Shown: positions 53,064-62,633, numbered from the stretch's first letter. The stretch: 64,000 bases of DNA from Bradyrhizobium sp. Ai1a-2 (GCF_000426245.1 NZ_AUEZ01000015.1:1-64000), one strand, 5' to 3'. Notes: generated from the sequence alone by a model not told the origin. Numbers and translations: made by a program.

Positions 53064-54355
53064 GCACAACGGCGGGCTTTTCCCCCGCAAGCGCGGCGCT
53101 GCCGGCCTGGCGCAACCCTGCCGCCTGGACCAAAGCGGCCGACATCGTCGCCGTGCTGATCGCGCTGTCCCTGCCATGGTCGACCTCGCTGGTCGGCATC
53201 TTCGGCGCGGTGTTTGTGGTCGTGGTCGCGCCGACGCTCGATCTGAAGTCTTTCCTGCAATCGCTGCAGCGGCCGATCGTGGCGCTGCCGATCGCGCTGT
53301 TCCTGCTCGCGGTCGTCGGCATGCTGTGGTCGGACGCGCCCTGGGGCGCGCGCACCTATGCCGTGAGCCCGACGGCCAAGCTCCTCGTGCTGCCGTTCCT
53401 GCTTTATCATTTCGAGCGCTCGACGCGCGGCATGTGGGTGTTTACCGCCTTCCTGGTCTCCTGCACGCTCCTGGTGGTGATGTCATGGCTGGTGTTCCTG
53501 CAGCCCAGCCTGTCGCTAAAGCCGCCTATTGACGCCGAGCGCGGCATCTTCGTGAAGAACTACATCGACCAGAGCCAGGAGTTCACGCTCTGCGCGGTGG
53601 CACTGGCCTATCCCATCGTCACCCTGCTGCGCGCGAAGAAATTTGCGCTGGCCGGCCTGCTGGTTGCGATTGCGTTGAGCTTTTTCATCAACATGGCCTT
53701 CGTGGTCGTCTCGCGGACAGCGCTGGTCACCGTGCCAGTGATGTTTGCGGTGTTCGCGCTCCTGCATCTGAGATGGCGCAGCATCCTGATCATTGTCGGA
53801 GCGGTAGCAATATTGGCGGCGGTCGCCTGGCAGGCCTCGCCGCAACTGCGCTTGACCGCGGAGACCTTCAGCAGTGACTATCGGGAATACAAGGAGCAGA
53901 ACCGAGCGACCTCGATCGGGCTCCGGCTCGAATACTGGCGCAAATCGCTGGGCTTCATCGCCGATGCGCCCCTGATCGGCCACGGCACCGGCGCCACCCG
54001 CGGGCTGTTCGCGCAGGTCGCGACCCATGAGGCTTACAAGGCGACCAGCGACGTAGTCGGCAATCCACACAACCAGACATTGAACGTCGCAGTGCAATGG
54101 GGCATAGTTGGCGTCGTCATCCTCTATGCCATGTGGTTCTGGCATCTACGACTGTTTCGGGGCGAGGGGCTGGTCAACTGGATCGGGCTCCTGGTGGTCG
54201 TGCAAAATGTCTTTACCTCGTTGTTCAATTCGCACATCTTCGATTTCCACGAGGGCTGGATGTACGTGCTCGGCGTCGGCGTCGCGGGCGGCATGGTATT
54301 GAAGGCGAAATCGGACGGCTCGGCCGCAAGACCCTTGAGCCCGGCCACGCCATGA
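53060..54355 (+). CDS. O-antigen ligase-like membrane protein (WaaL type)
   Basis: A 431-residue polytopic protein, about ten to twelve membrane helices, with a long periplasmic loop at about 270-340. [24 protein letters not shown] and [18 protein letters not shown] (His in the loop) are the WaaL/Wzy (PF04932) signatures. It would link O-chain from undecaprenyl diphosphate to lipid A core in the periplasm. The GTG start is set by the overlap with hldE (GTGA) and GGAGGAAAGG upstream. Coupling with heptose genes favours ligase over polymerase. Confidence 0.83.
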   Translation: MSTTAGFSPASAALPAWRNPAAWTKAADIVAVLIALSLPWSTSLVGIFGAVFVVVVAPTLDLKSFLQSLQRPIVALPIALFLLAVVGMLWSDAPWGARTYAVSPTAKLLVLPFLLYHFERSTRGMWVFTAFLVSCTLLVVMSWLVFLQPSLSLKPPIDAERGIFVKNYIDQSQEFTLCAVALAYPIVTLLRAKKFALAGLLVAIALSFFINMAFVVVSRTALVTVPVMFAVFALLHLRWRSILIIVGAVAILAAVAWQASPQLRLTAETFSSDYREYKEQNRATSIGLRLEYWRKSLGFIADAPLIGHGTGATRGLFAQVATHEAYKATSDVVGNPHNQTLNVAVQWGIVGVVILYAMWFWHLRLFRGEGLVNWIGLLVVVQNVFTSLFNSHIFDFHEGWMYVLGVGVAGGMVLKAKSDGSAARPLSPATP

Positions 54356-54437
54356 TCTCTGGCATGCACGCTGCATATGGGCTATCAGCAGCCCCGAACG
54401 CTGTTGCAGACTTCTTGGTCCTTGGCCCGTCCATCAC

Positions 54438-56351
54438 ATGACGCGCTTCTCTCAACTCACGGCACGCAACTTCCTGATTGTGATGCATGACGCGATTGCG
54501 ACCGCATTCGCGCTCCTGGCGGCGTTCTACCTCCGCTTCGAAGGCGATCTGCTCACCGATCGCCTGCCGCTGTTGCTGCGCATCCTGCCCTGGTTCGTCG
54601 CCTTCAGCGTGATCGTCTGTTATGTTTTCAATCTCACCACCTCGAAATGGCGTTTCATCTCGCTGCCAGACGCCCTCAACATCCTGCGCGCCTCGGCGGT
54701 CCTGACGCTGGCGCTGGTCGTTCTCGACTACGTCTTCATCTTCATCGCGCCGAGCTTTCATGGAACCGTGTTTTTCGGCCGCATCACGATCATCCTCTAT
54801 TTCTTCCTGCAGGTGTTCTCGCTGGGCGCACTTCGCTTCGGCTACCGCTATTTCCGCTACTCGCGCACGCGCCACCATGCCCGCACCGAGGACGCGGCGC
54901 CGACGCTCCTGGTCGGGCGTGCGGCAGATGCCGAGATCGTGCTGCGCGGGATCGAGAACGGCGCAATCAAGCGGATCTGGCCGATCGGCGTGCTTTCGCC
55001 GTCGAATTCCGACCTCGGCCAGCAGATCCGCAACATCCCGGTGCTCGGCGGCGTCGACGATGTCGAAACCGTGATCCGCGAGTTCCAGAACCGCGAGAAG
55101 CCGATCAAGCGGGTGGTGATGACGCCGTCGGCGTTCGAGCCCGACGCGCATCCGGAATCGGTGCTGATGCGGGCAAGGCGGCTGGGCGTGATGGTCAGCC
55201 GCCTGCCATCTCTCGAGGGCGGCGATGCGCCGCGGCTGACCAATGTTGCGGTCGAAGACCTCCTGCTGCGCCCGAGCGCGACCATCGACTATGTGCGGCT
55301 GGAAGGGCTGGTGAAGGGCAAGAGCGTCATCGTCACCGGCGGTGGCGGCTCGATCGGCGCCGAAATCTGCGACCGCGTCGTGACGTTCGGCGCCGCCCGC
55401 CTGCTGGTGCTCGAGCATTCCGAGCCGGCGCTCTATGCGGTCACCGAGGCGCTCGCGGCACGCGGCGTCCAGGCGGCGGTGGAGGGCCGCATCGCCGACA
55501 TCCGCGATCGCGAGCGCGTCCTGCGGCTGATGCGCGAATTCAAGCCTGATATCGTGTTCCATGCGGCGGCGCTGAAACACGTGCCGATCCTCGAGCGCGA
55601 CTGGAGCGAGGGCGTCAAGACCAACATCTTCGGATCGGTGAACGTTGCGGACGCCGCACGCGAAGCCGGCGCCAAGGCGATGGTGATGATCTCCACCGAC
55701 AAGGCAATCGAGCCTGTCTCGATGCTGGGCCTGACCAAGCGCTTTGCCGAAATGTATTGTCAGGCGCTCGATCACGATCTCGCCGTGCAGTTCGGCGACA
55801 AGCCCCATATGCGCCTGATCTCGGTCCGGTTCGGCAATGTGCTGGCGTCGAACGGGTCGGTGGTGCCGAAATTCAAGGCCCAGATCGAGGCGGGCGGTCC
55901 GGTCACCGTCACGCACCCCGACATGGTGCGTTATTTCATGACCATCCGCGAAGCCTGCGATCTCGTGCTGACTGCGGCCACGCACGCGTTGACGCCGGCG
56001 CGGCCCGACGTCTCGGTCTACGTCCTCGAAATGGGCCAGCCGGTCAAGATCGTCGAGCTTGCCGAGCGGATGATACGCCTGTCCGGCCTGCAGCCCGGTA
56101 TCGATGTCGATATTGTCTTCAGCGGGATGCGGCCGGGCGAGCGGCTGAACGAGATCCTGTTTGCGAGCGAGGAGCCGACGGTCGAGATCGGAATCGCAGG
56201 CATCATGGCGGCCAAGCCGAACGAGCCGCCGATGGTGACCCTGCGCAAATGGCTCGCCGCGCTGGAAGAGGCGATCGCCAAGGACGATCGCGCCACCATC
56301 CGCGCCGTGCTCAAGGATGCCGTGCCTGAATTCGGATCGAACGCCGCGTGA
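54438..56351 (+). CDS. Nucleoside-diphosphate-sugar 4,6-dehydratase/epimerase, CapD/WbpM-like
   Basis: A 637-residue membrane SDR. Four hydrophobic helices lie in about residues 10-125. A CoA-binding-like Rossmann part (about 150-280) follows, then the catalytic SDR with GGGGSIG (301-307) and STDKAIEP. Where most SDRs have Tyr-x3-Lys and the WbpM branch Met-x3-Lys, this protein has Leu430-x3-Lys434 (LGLTK). The family removes water from UDP-GlcNAc to give 4-keto-6-deoxy sugars such as those leading to QuiNAc or FucNAc. A glycosyltransferase and an epimerase/reductase follow, fitting that route and synthesis of an initiating sugar. Confidence 0.87.
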   Translation: MTRFSQLTARNFLIVMHDAIATAFALLAAFYLRFEGDLLTDRLPLLLRILPWFVAFSVIVCYVFNLTTSKWRFISLPDALNILRASAVLTLALVVLDYVFIFIAPSFHGTVFFGRITIILYFFLQVFSLGALRFGYRYFRYSRTRHHARTEDAAPTLLVGRAADAEIVLRGIENGAIKRIWPIGVLSPSNSDLGQQIRNIPVLGGVDDVETVIREFQNREKPIKRVVMTPSAFEPDAHPESVLMRARRLGVMVSRLPSLEGGDAPRLTNVAVEDLLLRPSATIDYVRLEGLVKGKSVIVTGGGGSIGAEICDRVVTFGAARLLVLEHSEPALYAVTEALAARGVQAAVEGRIADIRDRERVLRLMREFKPDIVFHAAALKHVPILERDWSEGVKTNIFGSVNVADAAREAGAKAMVMISTDKAIEPVSMLGLTKRFAEMYCQALDHDLAVQFGDKPHMRLISVRFGNVLASNGSVVPKFKAQIEAGGPVTVTHPDMVRYFMTIREACDLVLTAATHALTPARPDVSVYVLEMGQPVKIVELAERMIRLSGLQPGIDVDIVFSGMRPGERLNEILFASEEPTVEIGIAGIMAAKPNEPPMVTLRKWLAALEEAIAKDDRATIRAVLKDAVPEFGSNAA

Positions 56352-56377
56352 TCCGGTCCTGATCCGCGAGACCATCG

Positions 56378-57592
56378 ATGCAAAAGCCCGGAAAAGTCGT
56401 CGTCGTCAGTCAGCACTATCCGCCGGACCAAAGCACGACTGCTGCGATCATGGCTGCGATAGCAAACCGCCTCGCGAAGGAGGCGGACGTGCTGGTGGTG
56501 TCGGGGTGGCCGGGCTCCGCGTCGAAATCTGCAGCCGATCGGCCGGCGGTCGAGGAGGTCAAGAACTGGATGCCGGGCAAGGCCGCGCTCCTCAAGCGCG
56601 CCGCCGCGGAGCTGCTGTTCACCGCGCGCATCTTCTTCGCCCTTCTCAAACGACTTGGGCCCGGCGACGTCGCTCTGACCGTGACGGCCCCTTTTGTGTT
56701 GCCTTACGCCGTCGCCGCCGCGGCCAGATTGAAGCGCGCCCGGTCGATCCTGATCATGCACGATCTGTTTCCGGAGGTGCTCGTCCTGAGCGGCCTGCTG
56801 AAGTCGGGCTCGATCGTCACCAAAGCGATGCGCGCCATGAACGGGCTGATGTTCCGCGCGTTGACCACCGTCGTCATCATTGGCCGCGACAGCGAGAAGT
56901 TGCTGCTGAGCTATCGCGGCATGACGCGGGACAAGATCGAATTCATTCCGAACTGGACCACCATCAACCCTGCGGTTCGCCCAGTTGCGGCCGACAATCC
57001 CTTCCGCCGCGCGCTTGGCGGCCGCTTCATCGTCGGCCTTTCCGGCAACCTCGGATTTACGCATGATCCCGTGATCGTGTTCGAGGCGGCTCGCCAGCTG
57101 AAGGATGATCCCAGCATTCATTTCCTGCTTTCGGGCTGGGGGATGGGCTTCGACGAACTGAGGTCGATGCAGTCCGAAGCGAAGCTAGCCAATATCACGC
57201 TGGTGGACCGCGTTGCTGACGGAGAACTGCAGGATTTCCTGTCGGCCGCCGACATCTGGCTCATTCCTTATCGCAAGGATGTCGCCGGCGTCTCGGTGCC
57301 GAGCCGGTTCTACAATCTGCTTGCGGTCGGCCGGCCGGTCATCCTCATATCCGAGCCGGATGCCGAAGCCGCGCTGACGGTCGCCGAGCACGATCTCGGA
57401 CGGGTTGTGATGCCGGGCATGCCGGCGCAATTGGCTGAGGCGATCCGCGCTGCATCGCGAACTCCCGATCCGACGCTTCCGGAGCGCGCCGTCGCGGTGG
57501 CGAGGAGCTATAGTCCTGAGCGTGCCTTGACAGGATATGCGGCCCTCATTCAGAGATTGATCGGTACAGCAGTATCGGAGTCGCGGTCGTGA
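56378..57592 (+). CDS. Glycosyltransferase family 4 (WbuB/WcaI-like)
   Basis: A 404-residue GT-B enzyme. VVVVSQHYPPDQSTTAAIMAAIANRL is the WbuB/WcaI-style opening, ending with loss of a membrane segment but with hydrophobic patches at about 95-120. IEFIPNWTTINP and GLSGNLGFTHDP are the linker and donor-lobe start. The C-terminal part has IPYRKDVAGVSVPSRFYNLLAVGRPVILISEPDAE, with the donor-binding E region. It probably adds the second sugar on the lipid carrier. It overlaps the next gene by 4 nt (GTGA) and follows capD-like by 26 nt. Confidence 0.85.
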   Translation: MQKPGKVVVVSQHYPPDQSTTAAIMAAIANRLAKEADVLVVSGWPGSASKSAADRPAVEEVKNWMPGKAALLKRAAAELLFTARIFFALLKRLGPGDVALTVTAPFVLPYAVAAAARLKRARSILIMHDLFPEVLVLSGLLKSGSIVTKAMRAMNGLMFRALTTVVIIGRDSEKLLLSYRGMTRDKIEFIPNWTTINPAVRPVAADNPFRRALGGRFIVGLSGNLGFTHDPVIVFEAARQLKDDPSIHFLLSGWGMGFDELRSMQSEAKLANITLVDRVADGELQDFLSAADIWLIPYRKDVAGVSVPSRFYNLLAVGRPVILISEPDAEAALTVAEHDLGRVVMPGMPAQLAEAIRAASRTPDPTLPERAVAVARSYSPERALTGYAALIQRLIGTAVSESRS

Positions 57593-58530
57593 GCAATGAC
57601 CAGCCCGTGGTGTTGGTGACCGGAGCGAGTGGGTTCGTCGGCCGGCATATGTCGCCGGTGCTGGCGCGCAACGGTTGGGACGTGCGACGCGCCGTCCGCA
57701 AGCCGACAGGCAGCGCCGACGAGGTGACGATCGATTCGATCGGCCCCGTCACCGACTGGGGGGCCGCGCTCGCGGGCGTCGATGCGGTCGTGCATCTGGC
57801 GGCGCGCGTGCATCACAGGCGCGAGGAACACGCCGTCGAACTCTATCGCATCGTCAATCTTGAAGGCACGTTGCATCTGGCCCGTTGCGCGGCCAATGCC
57901 GGTGTCCGCCACTTTATCTTCGTCAGCACCGTGCTGGTGCACGGCCGAAGCACCGACGGCCGCACGCCATTCAGCGAGAACGACGTCCTGACCCCGCGCG
58001 GCCTCTATGGAATGTCGAAAGCGGCGGCCGAATCAGGATTGAGGCGTTTGGCGCAGGGCAGCCAGATGAGGGTCACGGTCATTCGGCCGCCATTGATCTA
58101 CGGGTCCGGCGCCAAAGGCAATCTAGCTTTGCTCGAAAAGGCGATCGGTCTCGGCATCCCGCTCCCGTTTGCGGACGTGCGCAACCGTCGTGCGTTCGTC
58201 TCGGTGGAGAATCTGACATCATTCGTGCTGCATCGGCTTTCTCATCCCGATGGCCAGTTCAACATTTTCCTTGTCGCGGATGACGAGCAGGTGTCGACGC
58301 CAGAATTCATCGAGCTGCTCGCCGCCGCAGCAGGCAAACCGGCGCGCCTGTTTTCCATGCCGCGGCTGGTTTTGAGTTCATTGTTCAGCATTACCGGCCG
58401 CAACGAGGCCAATGAGAGCCTGTTCGGCTCGCTTGAGCTGGACCTGTCCAAGGTCGCCTCCACCGGCTGGCGGCCGCTGATCGGCCTCAACGAGGGCTTG
58501 AAGCGCGCCTTGCGCGGTTTCGACCACTGA
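57589..58530 (+). CDS. NAD-dependent sugar epimerase/reductase (WbpV/Gne-like)
   Basis: A 313-residue SDR. GASGFVGRH (13-21) binds the cofactor, VHLAARVHHRREEH and FVSTVLVHGRSTDG follow, and LYGMSKAAAE carries Tyr-x3-Lys. VIRPPLIYGSGAKGN is the usual substrate-loop. It resembles WbpV/WbpK-type 4-keto reductases, which complete UDP-QuiNAc or UDP-FucNAc after a WbpM-type dehydratase. With the dehydratase two genes upstream, that is the best reading; a 4-epimerase role is possible. GTG start, overlapping the glycosyltransferase stop. It is convergent with the WecA-like gene (4-bp gap). Confidence 0.83.
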   Translation: MSNDQPVVLVTGASGFVGRHMSPVLARNGWDVRRAVRKPTGSADEVTIDSIGPVTDWGAALAGVDAVVHLAARVHHRREEHAVELYRIVNLEGTLHLARCAANAGVRHFIFVSTVLVHGRSTDGRTPFSENDVLTPRGLYGMSKAAAESGLRRLAQGSQMRVTVIRPPLIYGSGAKGNLALLEKAIGLGIPLPFADVRNRRAFVSVENLTSFVLHRLSHPDGQFNIFLVADDEQVSTPEFIELLAAAAGKPARLFSMPRLVLSSLFSITGRNEANESLFGSLELDLSKVASTGWRPLIGLNEGLKRALRGFDH

Positions 58531-58534
58531 TCGA

Positions 58535-59551
58535 TTAACCGGTCCGTCTGCGCGAAAACCTGTAGAGCAGCCATGCTACCGCGCTCGCGCCCACGAGCAG
58601 CAGAACGAGGCTCGCCGTCACCGAATCAAGGCGGATCGACAACATCGCGAGCAGCGCGAGCACGATGTTGAGCGCAAAGACCTCGCTGACGATGCGCGGC
58701 ACCGCAAACCCATTGTCTGTCGCGCGCTGGTAGTAGTGCGAGCGGTGCGCCGTCCAGAATGTCTCGCCTCTGGTCAGCCGCCGCAGCAGCGTGATCGTGG
58801 CGTCGGCGAGGTAATAGAGCGGCAGCAGCAACGCCGCGGCGACATGCTGGTGAAAGGCGAGCTGCAGCAGGCACCAGCCGAGCAGGAGCCCGATCGGCAG
58901 GCTGCCGACGTCGCCAAGGAAGATCTTTGCCACGGGGCGATTGAAAGGAGAGAAACCGAGCAGCGCGCCGCAGAGCGCGGCTGCCACCAGCGCGGTCGAA
59001 GGCGGGAGCTGCGCCCAAAAGCCGAGCAGTGCGACTGCCGCCGTGATTGGCACCGCTTCTGCCGCCGTCATCAGGTCGAGCCCGTCCATGAAGTTGACGA
59101 GATTCACAAACCAGAGGCCCGCGATCAGCAGCAAGCCGCGTTCAATCCAGAACGGGACGGCCGATACGATCCTGAGATCGCCGGGCGCGGCAAACACGAC
59201 CACAGCCACCGCGAGTCCCTGCAGCAACAGGCGCGGCAGCACGGGCACGGGCTTGACGTCATCGGCAAAGCCGACCGCGGCGATGAACAAGGTCGCACCG
59301 AAGACCGCGAGCGGGATCTGGAGCGTGCCACTGCCGCTCAATGCGACGAGCGTGCCTGCCGCTGCCAGCGTCGCCGCGATCACGGCGATCCCCGCGCCCT
59401 GCGGCGTCGGGATCCGGTGGGATGAGCGCGCATTGGGCTTGGCGAGCGCCACGCGCAACAGCATCGGCCGCAGCAGCCAGGTGAGGAACGCCGACAATAA
59501 CGCAGCAAGCGCCGCGGCGGCGAGCGAAAGCGCGATATCAGCGTTGGTCAT
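58535..59551 (-). CDS. Undecaprenyl-phosphate glycosyl-1-phosphate transferase (WecA/WbpL-like)
   Basis: A 338-residue polyprenyl-phosphate HexNAc-1-P transferase with about ten or eleven membrane helices. Active-site motifs are visible: FADDVKPVPVLPRLL (metal site), NFMDGLD, FLGDVGSLPIG, and the carbohydrate-recognition loop HRSHYYQRA. It starts lipid-linked O-chain synthesis by moving a HexNAc-1-phosphate onto undecaprenyl phosphate. The size and motifs match WbpL (QuiNAc/FucNAc-1-P), fitting the dehydratase/reductase pair next door. Start ATG 59551 overlaps the upstream flippase-like gene by 4 nt (ATGA). Confidence 0.9.
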   Translation of the reverse strand: MTNADIALSLAAAALAALLSAFLTWLLRPMLLRVALAKPNARSSHRIPTPQGAGIAVIAATLAAAGTLVALSGSGTLQIPLAVFGATLFIAAVGFADDVKPVPVLPRLLLQGLAVAVVVFAAPGDLRIVSAVPFWIERGLLLIAGLWFVNLVNFMDGLDLMTAAEAVPITAAVALLGFWAQLPPSTALVAAALCGALLGFSPFNRPVAKIFLGDVGSLPIGLLLGWCLLQLAFHQHVAAALLLPLYYLADATITLLRRLTRGETFWTAHRSHYYQRATDNGFAVPRIVSEVFALNIVLALLAMLSIRLDSVTASLVLLLVGASAVAWLLYRFSRRRTG

Positions 59552-60564
59552 TCGATTGGCGACAGCGTTTGCTCGGGGACCTCGATCGGCTTGTGCCCTT
59601 GCGCTTTCTTCTCCGCACTGAGAATCCACACCAGCCCGCCAAATGCGCCGACGATGAACGATACGGCGCCGAACAGCAGCGAAACGTTGACGCCCTCGTT
59701 GACCGGCAGCCCTGCATAGCCGAAGGCGAGACCCATGCTCGCCTCGCGTACGCCCCAGCCGGCAATCGAAATCGGCAACATGGTGATCAACATCACTGGC
59801 GGCACCAGTTGAAAGATCTGGCTGAACAGCAGCGGCGCGGAAATGGACTGCACCACGCACCAGGCGATGACCACGGCCAGGACGTGAACAAGCAGGGAGA
59901 GCACCGCGACCTTCGGCCCGCGATCCCAGCTGAACAGCACCTTGTTTGCGATGACAGCGCAGGCGTGGATGTGGTGCGTGCCCCACCAGCGCTTCAGCCA
60001 CGGCCACTTCAATGCGCCGAGCAAGAGAAAGCCGCCGCCAGCCGCAAGCGCCGCGAAATCGACCAGGAGCAGCGCAGATCGTCCCTGTGGATCGCTGATC
60101 AACCGGTAGCTCCACGGCAGGCTCGCAACGATCAGCACGGCGAGTGCGATCAGCCCGATGGCCCGGTCGACGAAGATCGAATAGGTCGCCGCGCGCCAGC
60201 CGGCGCCGGAGCGGGCGACCAGCCACAGCCGCACGGCATCGCCGCCGATCGACGACGGCAATGTCTGATTGAAAAAGCTCCCGATCACGTTGAAGCGCAT
60301 CGCCTGCCCGGTTTCGAGCGGCGCCCCGCATTCGGCGCTGATCTCGCGCCATCGCAATACGCCGAGGAAGATCTGCAGGAAGGTGACCGCGATCGCGAGA
60401 CCGATCCAGCCAAGGCTTTCGAAGCGAAGGCGCGCGGCGAGGTCATACAGGTTGACCTTGCGGAGCGAGAGGTAAAGCAACGCAGCCGAGATCAATATCT
60501 TGATGGTCGAAAGCAGTATCCGGCGCATCTCGTCCGCGTTTGCCAAGTTCGAGAAAGACGTCAA
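59548..60564 (-). CDS. Flippase-like membrane protein (UPF0104/AglD/YbhN family)
   Basis: A 338-residue membrane protein with about eight helices. FFNQTLPSSIGGDAVRLWLVARSG is the characteristic GGD-x-x-R segment of the lysylphosphatidylglycerol synthetase transmembrane region (PF03706). PISIAGWGVREASMGLAFGYAGLP is the second signature, typical of the small stand-alone forms found in glycan clusters, where a role in moving lipid-linked sugars is proposed but unproven. It is co-oriented with and overlaps the WecA-like gene. Start may also be the Met at 60528. Confidence 0.8.
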   Translation of the reverse strand: MTSFSNLANADEMRRILLSTIKILISAALLYLSLRKVNLYDLAARLRFESLGWIGLAIAVTFLQIFLGVLRWREISAECGAPLETGQAMRFNVIGSFFNQTLPSSIGGDAVRLWLVARSGAGWRAATYSIFVDRAIGLIALAVLIVASLPWSYRLISDPQGRSALLLVDFAALAAGGGFLLLGALKWPWLKRWWGTHHIHACAVIANKVLFSWDRGPKVAVLSLLVHVLAVVIAWCVVQSISAPLLFSQIFQLVPPVMLITMLPISIAGWGVREASMGLAFGYAGLPVNEGVNVSLLFGAVSFIVGAFGGLVWILSAEKKAQGHKPIEVPEQTLSPIE

Positions 60565-60962
60565 AAACGGCGCAAATCGGCGCCGCGCGCCGAATTTGGC
60601 CGCCTTGGTATGGGTTTAGGACTGATCTTGCAATAGCCGTTCGATCGCTCTTGCGGCATCCTCTAACCGGCGGGTAAAGAGGGCCTGAATGGGGACTGCC
60701 GGGTTGCCCCGGTATTTGGCTTGCATGCTCATAAGGGTTTACGCTGCCCACAAAAAATTCACCTGAAGGGACTAACCGGTGTGGTAGCGCTTGCCGGCGG
60801 AAAACCCGCCCGGCAGGGTTACGTGGTGCTGGTCGCGTCCGTGATCCCAGGCATTTTGCCGATGTCAACAATGTGAAGGGGATATGGACATCGGTTCCGG
60901 AGGGACGATGAGGACGTTAACTATCGTCGGGCAGCGCGATTATTACAGAATTCGAGGTTAGG
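60565..60962. promoter_or_regulatory. Divergent region before manC, with possible leader ORF
   Basis: A 398-bp gap between the leftward flippase-like gene and rightward manC. It holds a small plus-strand ORF directly before manC (listed separately) and nothing else I can name. GAGG at 60954-60957 is the likely manC ribosome binding site. No clear -35/-10 pair. Confidence 0.35.
60884..60961 (+). CDS. Possible leader peptide upstream of manC
   Basis: A 25-codon ORF ending in TAG one base before the manC ATG (TAGGATG). AAGGGG is 2 nt before the first ATG, and GGAGGG is 3 nt before a second in-frame ATG at 60908, giving a 17-residue form. The peptide is basic in its second half (VGQRDYYRIRG). 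The close stop-start spacing would couple its translation to manC. It could be chance, as the ORF is short. Confidence 0.25.
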   Translation: MDIGSGGTMRTLTIVGQRDYYRIRG

Positions 60963-62372
60963 ATGGACCGAATTATTCCACTGATCATGTGCGGCGGGGC
61001 GGGCACGAGGCTGTGGCCGGCGTCGCGCGAGGTCCATCCGAAGCAGTTCCTGCCGTTGTTCGGGACCCGCTCGACCTTCCAGGAGACACTGCTCAGGGTG
61101 TCCGATCCGGCGCTGTTCGAGCGGCCGATCGTGATCACCAACAACGCCTATCGCTTCATGGTGCTGGAGCAACTGGCCGGCATCGGGCGCGAGGCGGACG
61201 TGCTGCTCGAGCCGGCGCGGCGCGACTCCGGGCCGGCGATCGCGGCCGGCGCGGCTTTCGCGCAAGCGCGCGATAGAGACGCGATCGTGCTGGCGCTCGC
61301 CGCCGATCACGTGGTGGGCGACACCGAAGCCTTCGTCGCCGCCTGCCGCGAGGGGTTGGCTGCCGCGAAAGCAGGCCGCATCGTCACCTTTGGCGTCAAT
61401 CCCGAGCGCCCAGCGACCGAATACGGCTATATCAGCCCTGGCGATAGCATTTCGGGACAAGTGCGCGCGGTTGCAAAATTCGTCGAGAAGCCGGACGCGG
61501 CGACTGCAGCCGACTACATCAAATCAGGCTACCTCTGGAACAGCGGCAACTTCATGTTCCGCGCCGCCGTGCTGCTTGACGAGTACCGCAATTTCGATAC
61601 CGCGAGTGTGCAGGCGGTGATCGAGGCGGCGACCAAGGCCGAGCGCGATCTCGGCTTCGTCAAGCTCGATGCGGATGGGTTCGGATCGGCGAAAGCGATC
61701 TCGATCGACTATGCGGTGATGGAAAAGACCGCGCGCGCGGCCGTGGTGCCGGTGTCCTGCGGCTGGTCGGATGTCGGCTCGTGGCACGCGGTGTGGGAAT
61801 TGTCTGACAAAGACGGGCAGGGCAATGCCGCGCGCGGCGTTGCAGTCTTCGAAGACTCGCGCAACTGCAACGTTTCGACCGACCGCGCGCTGGTCGCGCT
61901 CGAGGGCGTCGACGATCTCGTGGTGGTCGCGACGCAGGATGCCATCCTGGTATCGCGGCAGAAGGATGCCAACGGCCTGAAGCGCCTGGTGGCGAAACTG
62001 AAGACGGTGGCGCCCGAGGTCACCGAGAACCACATAAAGGTCCATCGGCCCTGGGGCTCGTACCAGTCGGTCGACAATGGCGAACGCCACCAGGTCAAGC
62101 GCATCGTCGTCAAGCCGGGCGAGCGACTGTCGCTGCAGAAGCACCACCATCGTTCCGAACACTGGATCGTCGTGCGAGGTGCTGCGCGCGTCACCGTCAA
62201 CGAAACGGTCAAAACCGTGCACGAGAACGAATCGATCTACATCCCGATCGGCGCGGTGCACCGGTTGGAGAACCCGGGCAAGATCCTCCTGGAATTGATC
62301 GAGGTGCAGACCGGCAGCTATCTCGGCGAGGACGACATCATCCGTATCGAGGACGATTATCAGCGCACCTGA
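60963..62372 (+). CDS. manC: Mannose-1-phosphate guanylyltransferase / mannose-6-phosphate isomerase
   Basis: A 469-residue bifunctional enzyme. The N-terminal nucleotidyltransferase has MCGGAGTRLWPASREVHPKQ from residue 10 and EKPD later. The C-terminal cupin isomerase has RPWGSYQSVDNGERHQVKRI and QKHHHRSEHWIVVRG, the metal-binding histidines. It makes GDP-mannose from fructose-6-P by way of mannose-6-P (AlgA/XanB/ManC type). GDP-mannose is the donor for LpcC and the substrate of Gmd-Fcl. The start fits GAGG 5 nt upstream. Confidence 0.95.
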   Translation: MDRIIPLIMCGGAGTRLWPASREVHPKQFLPLFGTRSTFQETLLRVSDPALFERPIVITNNAYRFMVLEQLAGIGREADVLLEPARRDSGPAIAAGAAFAQARDRDAIVLALAADHVVGDTEAFVAACREGLAAAKAGRIVTFGVNPERPATEYGYISPGDSISGQVRAVAKFVEKPDAATAADYIKSGYLWNSGNFMFRAAVLLDEYRNFDTASVQAVIEAATKAERDLGFVKLDADGFGSAKAISIDYAVMEKTARAAVVPVSCGWSDVGSWHAVWELSDKDGQGNAARGVAVFEDSRNCNVSTDRALVALEGVDDLVVVATQDAILVSRQKDANGLKRLVAKLKTVAPEVTENHIKVHRPWGSYQSVDNGERHQVKRIVVKPGERLSLQKHHHRSEHWIVVRGAARVTVNETVKTVHENESIYIPIGAVHRLENPGKILLELIEVQTGSYLGEDDIIRIEDDYQRT

Positions 62373-62633
62373 TGGTTGCTCCGCGCACCCGTTTCGCTTC
62401 CGATGGCCGGCCACGACGGTGTAATCTTTTGAATCAAAACGTGTCCGGATTTGCTTGTTGGCATTCGCCACATTTGTGACAGCATGCTATAGCGTCTGCG
62501 TGACGATGCTTCGGGGAAAGAAAGCACGTCGCGACAAGGGGATAGGGCTACGGCCTGATTCGGTGGAGTCGGGTTGGTCTGGGGAAGAACGCGCAACCGA
62601 TGGGCGCCACCAAAAGTCTGTTGGGGTAATCAC
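62373..62633. other. Intergenic region after manC
   Basis: A 261-bp gap. It has an AT-rich part (62425-62500) that may carry the promoter of the following oxidoreductase, including CTATAG at 62487-62492 as a weak -10 candidate. I see no gene, repeat or hairpin of note. Confidence 0.3.

Noticed and set aside
51564..53177. A 537-codon minus-strand frame opposite hldE
   Set aside because: Antisense shadow of a confidently identified gene with intact motifs.
54225..56375. A 716-codon minus-strand frame opposite the CapD/WbpM-like gene
   Set aside because: It mirrors a high-GC coding gene, is rich in Arg/His/Asp as antisense frames are, and shows no family pattern.
58535..60352. A 605-codon minus-strand frame covering the WecA-like and flippase-like genes
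   Set aside because: Only the part from 59551 down matches a family; the upstream part is the wrong frame of the flippase-like gene, which itself overlaps by ATGA.
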